Shown here in pieces: positions 42,782 through 51,862 of a DNA stretch of 64,000 nucleotides. Position 1 is the stretch's first letter. Every line of letters starts with the position of its first letter. A program made the position numbers and the translations under genes. This DNA is from Chloroflexota bacterium (GTDB lineage Bacteria > Chloroflexota > Anaerolineae > Anaerolineales > Villigracilaceae): the NCBI GenBank assembly GCA_016219545.1, contig JACRMH010000041.1, forward strand, positions 179,666-243,665. Direction: 5' to 3'. Below the pieces are notes generated by a model. The model saw nothing but the letters and a program-made list of their open reading frames with translations. It did not search any database and was not told where the DNA came from.

Positions 42782-44203
42782 CTACGCCGTTTTCCTTGCT
42801 TTTGCCGCTGGGCTTTCGGGCATTTTCAAGGCCGCATTCAGAGCCTGGTCCAATGACCTGACTTCGATGATCTCAATTCCTTTTGGATATGCCTCACCCT
42901 GACGAATGGCTTTTGGCACAATGGCGGTTTTGAATCCCAACTTTTGCGCTTCACGCAAACGCGCGATCATCTGACCGGGCATCCGCAGCTCGCCCGCCAA
43001 GCCGATCTCGCCGATCAACACGGCTTCGGCGCGCACAGGTATATCCTTCCATGAAGATGCAATCGCGGCGGCAATCGCAAGGTCGGCGGCGGGTTCGTCT
43101 ATTTGAATACCACCCACCACGTTGACGAAGACATCCTGCTCTGAAAGTTTTAGCCCAACACGGCGGGTCAAGACTGCTGAGATCAATAACAATCGGTTGA
43201 AGTCAATTCCATTAGGCGTGCGGCGCGCATTTCCAAATTGAGTCGGAGAAGTGAGTCCCTGAATTTCAACGAGGATGGGTCGCGTACCTTCCATGGTGAC
43301 TGCAATGGTCGAACCCGCCGCGTTGACCAGCCGCTCCGCAAGAAATGCTTCGGAGGGATTCGTCACTTCAACCAATCCGCCCTCGCGCATTTCAAAGACG
43401 CCCACTTCCGCAGTCGCGCCGAAACGATTCTTTACCGAGCGCAGCAAACGATAAGCCTGGAATCTATCGCCTTCCAAATACAGCACCGTATCCACGATAT
43501 GTTCCAATACGCGCGGACCAGCGATATTGCCTTCTTTTGTGACATGCCCGATCAAGAATACGGATACGCCGGAAGACTTCGCTAACTCGCGCAATTGTGA
43601 CGCGCACTCGCGCACCTGCGAAACCGAGCCCGCCGACGAATCCAATTCAGACAAATAAACTGTCTGGATTGAGTCAACGATCAATAGGTCAGGTTTGAGT
43701 TCGCTGACATGGTTCAGGATCACTTCGAGATTCGTTTCCGTTACCAATAAAAGATTCTTCGGCAGATCTTTTTTCCCGTTCAACAAACGCACCGCGCGCA
43801 TTTTGATCTGCCGTTCAGACTCTTCGCCCGAAACATATAGCACACGTTGCGTATTCGCCATCTCCATTGCCATTTGCAGCATTAGCGTGGATTTGCCAAT
43901 ACCCGGGTCGCCGCCAATCAGGACGATGGAACCAAGCACAATGCCGCCGCCGAGGACGCGTGAGAACTCGCCAATGGGCAGGTGGACTCGATCTTCCGCA
44001 TCACCCCCGACCTCGTCAATGGGGCGCGGAATCGAACGGCCGCTCAGCCCGCGGACATTCCCCGCTCCCTTGCTGACAGGTTCATCGTGGACGACTTCCT
44101 CCACCATACTGCTGAACGATCCTCACTGCGGACATTTGCCCATGTACGAAGCGGCGACTCTTCCACATTGCTGACAGACATAACGGGTGTGTGTTTTTGC
44201 CAT
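42782..44203 (-). CDS. radA: DNA repair protein RadA, with an in-frame TGA in the zinc finger
   Basis: From ATG 44203 the frame reads MAKTHTRYVCQQCGRV...KCPQ-TGA-GSFSSM and continues to 473 codons. The TGA (44123-44125) stands exactly where RadA has the fourth zinc-finger Cys; a single C-to-A change from TGC would make it. Without readthrough, the Met at 44107 gives a 441-residue protein lacking the finger. The rest is intact: Walker A GGDPGIGKST, the RadA motif KNRFGATAEVGVFEM and a Lon-like C-terminal domain (IDEPAADLAIAAAIASS). RadA drives branch migration in recombination. Error, mutation and true recoding remain open. Confidence 0.9.
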
Positions 44204-44240
44204 GGTAAATTTCCTTTGCTCAAAACGATGACGCGAGTAT

Positions 44241-44260
44241 AACAGAATTTATGTTCTGTT
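44241..44260. promoter_or_regulatory. Perfect palindrome upstream of radA
   Basis: AACAGAA (44241-44247) and TTCTGTT (44254-44260) are separated by 6 bp, 38 bp ahead of the radA start. It is a candidate operator. It does not match the CTGT-N8-ACAG LexA box in orientation. Confidence 0.5.
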
Positions 44261-44276
44261 TTCGCGATTGTGATTA

Positions 44277-44345
44277 GCCACAGAGTCCACAGAGGGAGCA
44301 GAGATTTTTTCTCTGTCTTCTCCGTGGACTCTGTGATCTCTGTGG
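44277..44345. repeat. Long inverted repeat after hom
   Basis: CCACAGAGTCCAC and GTGGACTCTGTG, plus further CACAGAG/CTCTGTG pairs, fold into a long imperfect hairpin. No T run follows on the minus strand, so it is probably a dispersed repeat rather than a terminator, though it could still end the hom transcript. Confidence 0.65.
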
Positions 44346-44361
44346 CAAAGATTTTTTAATT

Positions 44362-45402
44362 TTACTTCTTTACAGCGTTGACAAAATCCGCGAAGAGACC
44401 GTAAGCGGTCTCAACGGGACCACCCTTCATGCCGGGCTTTTCTGAAAGTGTGATCGAGTAATCGAGGATGACATCGGTTCTAAAAGTGACGCCTGTGCTG
44501 GAGTTCATCATGCCGTATAACGGAGAGGTTGAGTCCACGAGTTGGGGTGCAACACTGGCTTCAACTTTGTCCCCAACCTTTTCAGCGGAGCAGACTAATT
44601 TATAGCGTTTGCCTTCGGCTTTGGCTTTGGCGATCATCTCAGGCGTGATGCCGCGAATGCCGGTGGGATTCACCTGCTGCGGAGTCATAGGCGTATCCAT
44701 TAACACAGTGACCAATGCCGCGACTTTGATGGCCGCATCCCAACCATCTACATCGTTGGTGGGATCAGTCTCTGCCAAGCCAATGGATTGGGCATACTTG
44801 ACTGCGTCGTCATAGGCTTCGCCGTTTTCCATGAGCGTTAAGATGACATTGGTTGTGGCGTTGAAGATGCCTTTGATCGAAGTTAACTCTGCCAGCGGGA
44901 AGGCTTCGCGATAAACAGAGAAAACTGGTGCGCCACCTAATACTGTAGACTCGAATCCAAAACATTTGCCTTTGGATTTAGCCAGCGCGGTCAATTCACG
45001 ATAGCCATGCACAACGGGTCCCTTGTTGGCGGTGATGGCGTGCATTCCAAGATTCAGCGCTGTGCGGATATGATCCAGTGCGGGTTGACCTGTCTGTGTG
45101 TTGACGGGGGAATTCTCGAACATGACATCGGCGGATGAATGGCGGATGACGGCAAGGGAATCGGGAATAGGGAATTGGGAATTGTTTAATGATGAAATGT
45201 CTTTTCCACTCTCAACAAGTTCCAATGCTTTCTGGATGTCGAGTCCATTGGGATTCACAGCGAATCCATGCGAGCCTGTAGATATGCCTGTGAATGAGAA
45301 AGTGATTCCTTGCTGCTTAAGTAAGTCATGTTTGCGAATGAACAAGCGCGCCAAAGCGCGGGCGACATTTCCGAAGCCAATGAGTGCGAGTTTGTAATGC
45401 AT
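44362..45402 (-). CDS. hom: Homoserine dehydrogenase
   Basis: 346 residues. The NAD-binding start LALIGFGNVARALARLF, ANKGPVVHGYRELTALA and the catalytic block GIFNATTNVILTLM...AETDPTNDVDGWDAA identify it. It makes homoserine for threonine and methionine. It lacks the C-terminal ACT domain of many long forms, so allosteric threonine control is not expected. AAGGAG precedes the ATG. No thrB, thrC or aspartokinase gene is close. Confidence 0.94.
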   Translation of the reverse strand: MHYKLALIGFGNVARALARLFIRKHDLLKQQGITFSFTGISTGSHGFAVNPNGLDIQKALELVESGKDISSLNNSQFPIPDSLAVIRHSSADVMFENSPVNTQTGQPALDHIRTALNLGMHAITANKGPVVHGYRELTALAKSKGKCFGFESTVLGGAPVFSVYREAFPLAELTSIKGIFNATTNVILTLMENGEAYDDAVKYAQSIGLAETDPTNDVDGWDAAIKVAALVTVLMDTPMTPQQVNPTGIRGITPEMIAKAKAEGKRYKLVCSAEKVGDKVEASVAPQLVDSTSPLYGMMNSSTGVTFRTDVILDYSITLSEKPGMKGGPVETAYGLFADFVNAVKK

Positions 45403-45421
45403 GGGTTCTCCTTAATCGTTT

Positions 45422-45518
45422 ATGTCGTTGCGAGGAGGGTGTTCTTCCCAACGAAGCAATCTCCAAATTTTCAGGAGGTTGCTTCGGACAAAGAGAAAAT
45501 TCGCCCTCGCAACGACAT
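45422..45518. repeat. Complete dispersed repeat with 13-bp terminal inverted repeats
   Basis: ATGTCGTTGCGAG (45422-45434) and its exact complement (45506-45518) bound a 97-bp element with inner GAAGCAATCTCC and GGAGGTTGCTTC. No coding capacity. Partial copies lie at 20391 and about 59363-59434. MITE-like. Confidence 0.85.
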
Positions 45519-45521
45519 AAT

Positions 45522-46235
45522 TTAAATTGGTGGATATGGAAACGCGCGGCGGTCACGCGGGGCTTGCGGAAAAATGCGTGAGGCGAGCAATGATCTGGCA
45601 CGGCGCTGGAGCGCGGCGATCTCTTCCGGGTTCAGATAATCTTCAAGGAGGGCAGACCAACTGTCAGCTTGGGAAAGAGGCGCGAGCAATTCGTCTGGAA
45701 TCTCCTGCCCCGCGAAATCCCATATCACGGTGCGGAGCTTGTCCTCTTCATGAAAACATACGCCATGATCTATGACATAAAGTTTATGGGTTTCGTTTTC
45801 AAAAAAAACATGACTGCCCTTGCGGTCGGCGTTGTTGATGAGCAGGTCGAAGAGCATGACGGGTTTGAGAAGGTTTTTTTCTTCGGCGGTGAAATTGAAG
45901 TAATGATATTCAAAATCGTATTCGATGTATTGTTGAAGTGAGCCGCGCCCGTGCGGACCATCCTCCCGCAGTGTGGTGATGGGGACAAAATGAAAGCCGA
46001 GTTGTTCGCTTAATAAATATGCGGCGACTTCGCGCAACGCCAATGTGTTATCGGGGAAATCCCAAAGCGGCTGTTCACCTTTGCTCGGCTTATACACGGC
46101 TTGATAAGTTTTACCCTCGTAATTTACATCCACAAGGAATGTGTAATTACTTCCAAGCATAAAGCGACCCTTCAACTCATACTCACCGAATTGAAGGGCG
46201 TTATGTACTTTAACAGAAGATCGATCACTGTTCAC
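45522..46235 (-). CDS. SCO1664-family (PI3/4-kinase-like) protein
   Basis: 237 residues. YQAVYKPSKGEQPLWDFPDNT (cut here to the core) with REVAAYLLS, then MLFDLLINNADRKGSHV and VIDHGVCFHEE are the kinase-like signature: a substrate Lys, an N-loop Asn-Asn-Asp and a metal Asp. In Actinobacteria this family sits beside DUF3090 and a phosphatase; here DUF3090 is the upstream neighbour, but no phosphatase gene is seen. Substrate unknown. Confidence 0.87.
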   Translation of the reverse strand: MNSDRSSVKVHNALQFGEYELKGRFMLGSNYTFLVDVNYEGKTYQAVYKPSKGEQPLWDFPDNTLALREVAAYLLSEQLGFHFVPITTLREDGPHGRGSLQQYIEYDFEYHYFNFTAEEKNLLKPVMLFDLLINNADRKGSHVFFENETHKLYVIDHGVCFHEEDKLRTVIWDFAGQEIPDELLAPLSQADSWSALLEDYLNPEEIAALQRRARSLLASRIFPQAPRDRRAFPYPPI

Positions 46236-46276
46236 TGATAACTAACCGACTATGTGACTAAGCGACTACATGACTA

Positions 46277-46804
46277 CTAATGCAAATGTCCATTCTTCTT
46301 CGGACAAAAATGCCCTTCGGGTTCTTCGGGCTGCCCGCATTGAGAACAGATAGCCCGTCCGCGGCTGGCCACGTCTGCGCCCCAGCGCGCCAATTTTCGG
46401 ACCTGGGTCCGGCTTGCCCAAAAGCGGATCTGCGCGGCGGAGTCGGGGTCCTGGTCTTCGGTCAGTAATTCCTTGGTGAACACCACCACCCGGTCGCGGT
46501 CTTTGTCGTAAGCGAGTCCGATCTCACCGGCGCGGAAGAGCGGGTCTACGGGCGGAAAGATGCGCATGTGTTCTTCGGAATATTCCCCCGAGGCTTCGTC
46601 CATATCCGGATATTGCTGGCTGATCTGTGAAAGGAATTGTTCAACGCCAATGGCAAGCGACTGCACTTGCGCTTTTTCGACCAGCACGGTGATCGTCCGT
46701 TCTTCCTGATAGGCCTGGAGATAAAAAACACGCTGACCCGGTTTGCCAATGGCATCAACTGTAATATGGTCACATGGGTCTACGTCAATTTCGAAACGGG
46801 GCAT
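46277..46804 (-). CDS. DUF3090-domain protein
   Basis: 175 residues from ATG 46804 (MPRFEIDVDPCDHITVDAIG); the longer frame upstream crosses the mutase promoter region. PGQRVFYLQAYQEERTITVLVEK and a C-terminal CSQCGQPEEPEGHFCPKKNGH are family features; the CxxC...CPxxNGH end could hold zinc. Forms a conserved pair with the SCO1664-family gene downstream. Function unknown; the gap between them contains the degenerate GACTA-type repeat at 46244-46275. Confidence 0.9.
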   Translation of the reverse strand: MPRFEIDVDPCDHITVDAIGKPGQRVFYLQAYQEERTITVLVEKAQVQSLAIGVEQFLSQISQQYPDMDEASGEYSEEHMRIFPPVDPLFRAGEIGLAYDKDRDRVVVFTKELLTEDQDPDSAAQIRFWASRTQVRKLARWGADVASRGRAICSQCGQPEEPEGHFCPKKNGHLH

Positions 46805-46883
46805 AAGATACCTTTGAAGTGAAACATCAGACCTGTCAGGTCTTATGGATAATTTTTGGTAGTATACCAGACTACGCCTCATG

Positions 46884-46889
46884 TATAAT
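46884..46889 (+). promoter_or_regulatory. -10 element of the mutase gene
   Basis: A perfect TATAAT, 27 bp ahead of the mutase ATG, leaves room for the AAAGGAG ribosome site. The best -35 match (TTGGTA, 46856-46861) is 22 bp away and so weak. Confidence 0.45.
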
Positions 46890-46916
46890 TCGTACACTTC
46901 ACCAAAGGAGAACGCC

Positions 46917-48596
46917 ATGTATGATAAGAAAAAGCTTGATGAACTAAAAGCCTCACTTGACCAGTGGGAGAAAACCTCTTTACAAAAAGCTCTGAAGCAA
47001 CTGCCTGAACGAAAAGATGACTTTATCACTACCTCATCTGAATCCATAAACAGACTCTATACCCCGCAGGATATCGCCGAGCTGGATTACGGATCAGACC
47101 TCGGACTTCCCGGCGAATACCCCTACACACGCGGAGTCCACCCGACTCTTCATCGCAGCAAATTGTGGACGATGAGAATGTTCGCCGGCTTCGGCACTGC
47201 CGAGGAAACGAACAAGCGCTTCAAATACTTACTGGAACAGGGTCAAACAGGATTGAGCATTGCCTTCGATTTGGCCACTTTAATGGGCTACGATACTGAC
47301 CAACCCGAGGCGCTTGGAGAGTTTGGCAAATGTGGCGTTGCGATCTCTTCCCTGAAAGATATGGAAATTTTGTTGGATGGAATTCCGCTGGATAAAGTCT
47401 CATCCAGCATGACCATCAACTCGCCTGCTTCGATTATTTGGGCCATGTATCTTGCCGCCGCAGAAAACAAGGGACTGCGTCTCGATCAATTGCGCGGCAC
47501 GACCCAGAACGACATCCTTAAGGAATTTATCGCGCAGAAGGAATTCATCTTTCCTCCGAATCCGTCCATGCGTCTGGTTGTGGATACGATGGAGTTCGGC
47601 GCACAGAAAGTCCCGCAGTGGAACACCATCTCGATCAGCGGCTATCATATCCGCGAGGCTGGCTCGACCGCCGCGCAGGAATTGGCTTTCACACTGGCTG
47701 ATGGACTGGAATATGTCCGCTGGGGCATTGCGCGCGGCATGGATGTGGACGGGTTTGCGCCGCGCCTGTCCTTCTTCTTCAACGCGCATAATGATTTCTT
47801 TGAAGAGATCGCCAAGTACCGCGCCGCGCGCCGCATTTGGGCGCACGAGATGCGCGAGACATTCAAGGCCAAGAATCCGCGCTCATGGCTGTTACGTTTT
47901 CACACTCAGACAGCAGGAGTTTCATTGACCGCGCAGCAGCCCGAGAATAATGTGGTGCGTGTGGCGATACAAGCTCTTGCCGCCGTTCTCGGCGGGACTC
48001 AAAGCCTGCACACCAACTCCATGGATGAAGCATTGGCTTTGCCCTCCGAACATTCAGTGACCATTGCCCTGCGCACGCAACAGATCATCGCCGAAGAATC
48101 AGGCGTAACAAATACCATTGATCCGCTCGGCGGCAGTTTCTTCGTTGAAGCGCAGACTGATCGAATCGAAAAGCAGGCTTATGACTATTTCCGTCGCATC
48201 GAAGAATTGGGCGGCGTCATCCCTGCCATTGAAAAAGGATTCTTCCAAAGCGAGATCGCAGACGCGGCTTATCGTTATCAGCGTGAAATTGACAATGGCA
48301 CGCGCAAAATTGTCGGCGTCAATGCTTATGCTGAAGACAAGCCTTTCACCATTCCCATCCTGCGCATGGACCCGAATGGCTATGACCGTCAGGTCAACCG
48401 CCTGAACGAAGTCCGCAAGACGCGCGATAACGGACGCGTGGGTCAAACACTGGATAAGCTCCGCATTGCCTGCAACGGCACCGAGAACACCATGCCTTAC
48501 ATTATGGAATGTGTCCACGCCTATGCCACACTTGGCGAGATCGTCGGTGTGATGAAGGAAACCTTTGGGATTTATGAAGAGTTGTCGGTGATATAA
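46917..48596 (+). CDS. Methylmalonyl-CoA mutase large (catalytic) chain
   Basis: 559 residues from ATG 46917 (AAAGGAG); the frame before it has no ribosome site. It contains [49 protein letters not shown], the [20 protein letters not shown] region and [14 protein letters not shown]. This is the TIM-barrel half of a split mutase; the cobalamin-binding small subunit is not in the window. It converts methylmalonyl-CoA and succinyl-CoA, or is a close relative using another acyl-CoA; the specificity cannot be fixed here. Confidence 0.92.
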   Translation: MYDKKKLDELKASLDQWEKTSLQKALKQLPERKDDFITTSSESINRLYTPQDIAELDYGSDLGLPGEYPYTRGVHPTLHRSKLWTMRMFAGFGTAEETNKRFKYLLEQGQTGLSIAFDLATLMGYDTDQPEALGEFGKCGVAISSLKDMEILLDGIPLDKVSSSMTINSPASIIWAMYLAAAENKGLRLDQLRGTTQNDILKEFIAQKEFIFPPNPSMRLVVDTMEFGAQKVPQWNTISISGYHIREAGSTAAQELAFTLADGLEYVRWGIARGMDVDGFAPRLSFFFNAHNDFFEEIAKYRAARRIWAHEMRETFKAKNPRSWLLRFHTQTAGVSLTAQQPENNVVRVAIQALAAVLGGTQSLHTNSMDEALALPSEHSVTIALRTQQIIAEESGVTNTIDPLGGSFFVEAQTDRIEKQAYDYFRRIEELGGVIPAIEKGFFQSEIADAAYRYQREIDNGTRKIVGVNAYAEDKPFTIPILRMDPNGYDRQVNRLNEVRKTRDNGRVGQTLDKLRIACNGTENTMPYIMECVHAYATLGEIVGVMKETFGIYEELSVI

Positions 48597-48646
48597 AAGT
48601 TGGTCTGCCGCACATAATTAAAAAGGCCTACTGCCAAGAGAGAAAA

Positions 48647-49228
48647 ATGATTAAAAAAGAATTGCGAGCCTGGGAAACCGTTTCGAGAAAAACTATTCTT
48701 GATCACAGTAAATTCTTAACGGTTGAAAGCCATGTAGTAAAACTTCCGGACGGGAAGATAATTCCAGATTGGGCATGGCTCATCATTCCAAGTGCTTCCA
48801 TTGTTCTTGCGGTAACTACAGACAATAAATTTATCTGCTTTCGGCAGACAAAATATGCTGTAGAAGGAACATCATTAGCCCCGGTAGGCGGTATGCTTGA
48901 ACCAAACGAAACACCCATAAACGCCGCAAAAAGGGAGTTGCGTGAGGAGACGGGTTATGAAGCGTCAGATTGGGTTAATTTGGGAAGTCATATCTTGGAT
49001 CCCAACCGCGGCATAGCCACCATGCATTTGTTCTTGGCATTGAATGCGCAAAAGGTGACTGAACCAAACAGCGATGACTTGGAAGATCAAGAACTATTGT
49101 TTCTTGGCCAAAGGGAGATAGAGGATGCTTTGAATGCCGGTGAATTCAAAATATTGGCATGGTCGGCAGTTGTAGCATTGTCCCTCAATTATCTTAACGC
49201 CGATAAAAATCAACAAGCTGACCATTAG
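48647..49228 (+). CDS. NUDIX hydrolase (ADP-ribose pyrophosphatase-like)
   Basis: 193 residues. The Nudix box runs GGMLEPNE...AAKRELREETGYE (about 84-108) with the metal-binding Glu residues. The N-terminal strand-rich part (SHVVKLPDGKIIPDWAWL) is that of NudF-type ADP-ribose or sugar-nucleotide hydrolases. Ribosome site GAGAG. 50 bp after the mutase. Confidence 0.9.
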   Translation: MIKKELRAWETVSRKTILDHSKFLTVESHVVKLPDGKIIPDWAWLIIPSASIVLAVTTDNKFICFRQTKYAVEGTSLAPVGGMLEPNETPINAAKRELREETGYEASDWVNLGSHILDPNRGIATMHLFLALNAQKVTEPNSDDLEDQELLFLGQREIEDALNAGEFKILAWSAVVALSLNYLNADKNQQADH

Positions 49229-49274
49229 CAAGTTTGTTGATCTTGCGCCTGTATTGAAAGGATAAAGGCAATTT

Positions 49275-50219
49275 ATGAAAACCATTACTCTACGCCCTGC
49301 CGATCCTGAACGGGACTTTGGTCAACTCTCAGCCTGGTTTGCTGTTCTTGAAGATGACGCCTTATCAGCAGAAGGACTGAAGGAATATTACGAAAAACAT
49401 CGGGACTTGATCATCCCAAAAGTAGCCGAGGATGAAGAAGGGAAGTTGCTGGGGTTTTATTGGGTCTACCGCACCAGCATCGAATTACGCAATATAGATT
49501 TGTTCGTTACGCCGGAGAAACGCAGACAGGGAGTGGGGAGTCTCTTATATGAAGATTTAGAAAAGTCGGTTAAAGAGTCTCAGGCTAAAAAACTACAAGT
49601 CGGCATTTCAGATACAAATTCAGAAAGCCGGGAATTCGCTGAAAAGCGGGGCTTCAACGAAAGATGGCATTTCATTCCAATGAGACTGAATCTGAAAACT
49701 TTCAACGACCAGCCGTATGAGGAGATCATTGCCAAACTTAAGGGAGAAGGCTTCCGGTTTACTTCGATGGAAGAATTGGGGAACACGGAAGAAGCCCAAC
49801 ACAAACTGTATGCCTTGAACGACTCAACAGATGCAGATGTACCCGGTCGGAACGGGGAACACACCTGGGATTCATATGAGGATTTCCAAAAAAGAGTATG
49901 TCTAATGGATTGGTATAAACCCGGTGGACAGAAGGTAGTCATTGATTCTTCCAATGGTGATTGGGTTGCAATGAGCGCAATTTCCCGTTTTGGAAACCAT
50001 GCCTATAATCTGCATACCGGCGTGGACAGGCGTTACCGCGGACGCAAACTGGCACAGGCTGTAAAAGTGACGGCACTCCGGTATGCGCGGGATATGCTAA
50101 AGGTAAGCATAGTCCATACCGATCACAACACGATGAATCAGCCCATGATAGCCATTGACCGCAAATTCGGTTATATTGAAGTTCCCGGAAATTTCATCAT
50201 GCAAAAGATGCTTGCATAA
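49275..50219 (+). CDS. Tandem GNAT acetyltransferase
   Basis: 314 residues with two GNAT domains. The first has the acetyl-CoA loop RRQGVGSLLYEDL (about 76-88); the second has RYRGRKLAQAVKVTAL (about 254-269). This double arrangement is seen in mycothiol synthase-like and streptothricin-type proteins. Substrate unknown. AAGG upstream of the ATG. Confidence 0.85.
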   Translation: MKTITLRPADPERDFGQLSAWFAVLEDDALSAEGLKEYYEKHRDLIIPKVAEDEEGKLLGFYWVYRTSIELRNIDLFVTPEKRRQGVGSLLYEDLEKSVKESQAKKLQVGISDTNSESREFAEKRGFNERWHFIPMRLNLKTFNDQPYEEIIAKLKGEGFRFTSMEELGNTEEAQHKLYALNDSTDADVPGRNGEHTWDSYEDFQKRVCLMDWYKPGGQKVVIDSSNGDWVAMSAISRFGNHAYNLHTGVDRRYRGRKLAQAVKVTALRYARDMLKVSIVHTDHNTMNQPMIAIDRKFGYIEVPGNFIMQKMLA

Positions 50220-50244
50220 GATTTTGACGCGGATAAAAAAGATT

Positions 50245-51855
50245 ATGAAACCATTAAAAAAGCCGTGGCGTGAAATTTTAAATTATTCAATCATTATCTT
50301 GATCGGGATAATTGGCTGTTATGTGGTTTACATGGCAACCACCAAGGGTCCACGAGGGTGGAGTGATACTACGGCCTATATTTCATCCGCAAAGAATTTG
50401 TTGTTAGGAAATGGACTGGGCTATCCTGTAGCATCTGGACGTTTCTCTCCATTAAAACATTATCCACCTTTATATCCCCTCGTTATAGCGGGCACAGGCT
50501 TTATAAACTCCAACCTGGTCTTTAATGTGCGCTGGCTGAGTATCTTGTCGTTTTTTTTCTCATTATTGGGGATGAGCCTCATCTTATACAAATCCGGCAA
50601 GTCAATTTCACTAACAGCCACCAGTATGATCGTCTTTGCAAGTTTTCCCAGAATGTTTGCTGTTTTCTCATCGGCGATGAGCGAACCTCTGTTTTTAGTG
50701 ATATTCATTTGGACGATCTATATTTTTATGCAGTATTTAGCAAAAGGCGCCTCGGTGTATTTAATTGGCTCTGCGCTATTGGCAGGACTGGTTCCATTAA
50801 CGAGGTATGTGGGCGTAGTCGTCCCAGTGACTATTTTGATGTATTTATTTTTATTCGATAAAGGTGAATTAGCTGCCCGCATAAAGAAAAGCGTTTCCTT
50901 TGCCTTCTTATCCGGGATACCTTCATTGATTTGGTTCGCATGGATCTACTTTCGTAATGAGCATTCAGTCGGGGGGAGGGTATGGAATTTTTCATGGGCG
51001 CAAAGTTATGCGGATTTGAAATTGTTTTACTCTTCTTTTATGAACGTCATTTGGGGTTCATTGCCTTTCAGTGAAGGACTTCCGGGTTTAAGTTTCATGA
51101 CAAAGTATTTAATTGTTCTTATTGTCATTGCTATTATTACAATGGCAACCTTGATGTCTTACAAACGAAACGCTAAATCCGCCATGTCATTTAGCGTTTT
51201 TGTTATTTTCGGTTTGACGGGGCTGGTTTATTCGATTTTACTTCTGATCATTTTTATCCTAACCCTGCCAAAGCCGGATATAGATGACAGGATGCTGCTG
51301 CCTTTATTTACATCCTTCTTCTTTTATTTGTCTGCGGCTGTTTCTGTGTGGTGGAGTAGTGCCAAAAGAACTACACAATTCGCTCTCGCAGGGTTTGGGC
51401 TGCTTTTGTTTTCCATAAGTACAACAGCTTTTATGATCAACGATATACCAACCTATTCAAAACTAAAACTTGGAAATACGAATACTGGGTATCACTGGAA
51501 CAATGACCCAATCATTGAAATGATTCGCAGCCTTCCGGATGAAACTCCGATCATTTCGAATAACCCGGACTTGATCCTGCTGTGGACGAATCATCCCGCT
51601 TATGGGATTTTCGACACGCTAACGCCTGCGTTTATAGAAAGTTCGCTTACATACGGCGAAGATGATTCGATCCCTGCGCAAATAGCATTTAGAAATAATG
51701 GCTACCTTATTATCTTCAATGGGGCCTATGGCTTTAACATAACTTTCAAGTCCCTTTATGGAAAAGACAAAGTAGAACGCATAAAAACGCTCTTTGCAGA
51801 GCTAACAGTCGTTGATAGATTTGATACCGGGACCATCTATAAGTACAATAAATAG
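50245..51855 (+). CDS. GT39-like membrane glycosyltransferase
   Basis: 536 residues from ATG 50245; the longer frame runs back into the GNAT gene. About eleven helices. The first extracytoplasmic loop SDTTAYISSAKNLLLGNGLG with HYPPLYPLVIAG matches the ArnT/PMT-fold loops. The C-terminal outer domain ends in a strand-rich segment. Low-GC for the window in part, with more AT-rich codons than its neighbours. Confidence 0.78.
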   Translation: MKPLKKPWREILNYSIIILIGIIGCYVVYMATTKGPRGWSDTTAYISSAKNLLLGNGLGYPVASGRFSPLKHYPPLYPLVIAGTGFINSNLVFNVRWLSILSFFFSLLGMSLILYKSGKSISLTATSMIVFASFPRMFAVFSSAMSEPLFLVIFIWTIYIFMQYLAKGASVYLIGSALLAGLVPLTRYVGVVVPVTILMYLFLFDKGELAARIKKSVSFAFLSGIPSLIWFAWIYFRNEHSVGGRVWNFSWAQSYADLKLFYSSFMNVIWGSLPFSEGLPGLSFMTKYLIVLIVIAIITMATLMSYKRNAKSAMSFSVFVIFGLTGLVYSILLLIIFILTLPKPDIDDRMLLPLFTSFFFYLSAAVSVWWSSAKRTTQFALAGFGLLLFSISTTAFMINDIPTYSKLKLGNTNTGYHWNNDPIIEMIRSLPDETPIISNNPDLILLWTNHPAYGIFDTLTPAFIESSLTYGEDDSIPAQIAFRNNGYLIIFNGAYGFNITFKSLYGKDKVERIKTLFAELTVVDRFDTGTIYKYNK

Positions 51856-51862
51856 AGAGAGC

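Noticed and set aside
44050..44125. Selenocysteine insertion element after the radA TGA
   Set aside because: The GTGGA/TCCAC hairpin is short and does not match a bacterial SECIS clearly; no selenocysteine machinery is visible and RadA is not a known selenoprotein.
44277..44345. Long hairpin as a true intrinsic terminator of hom
   Set aside because: No T run follows on the minus strand and the wording is that of a dispersed repeat, so it is listed as a repeat.
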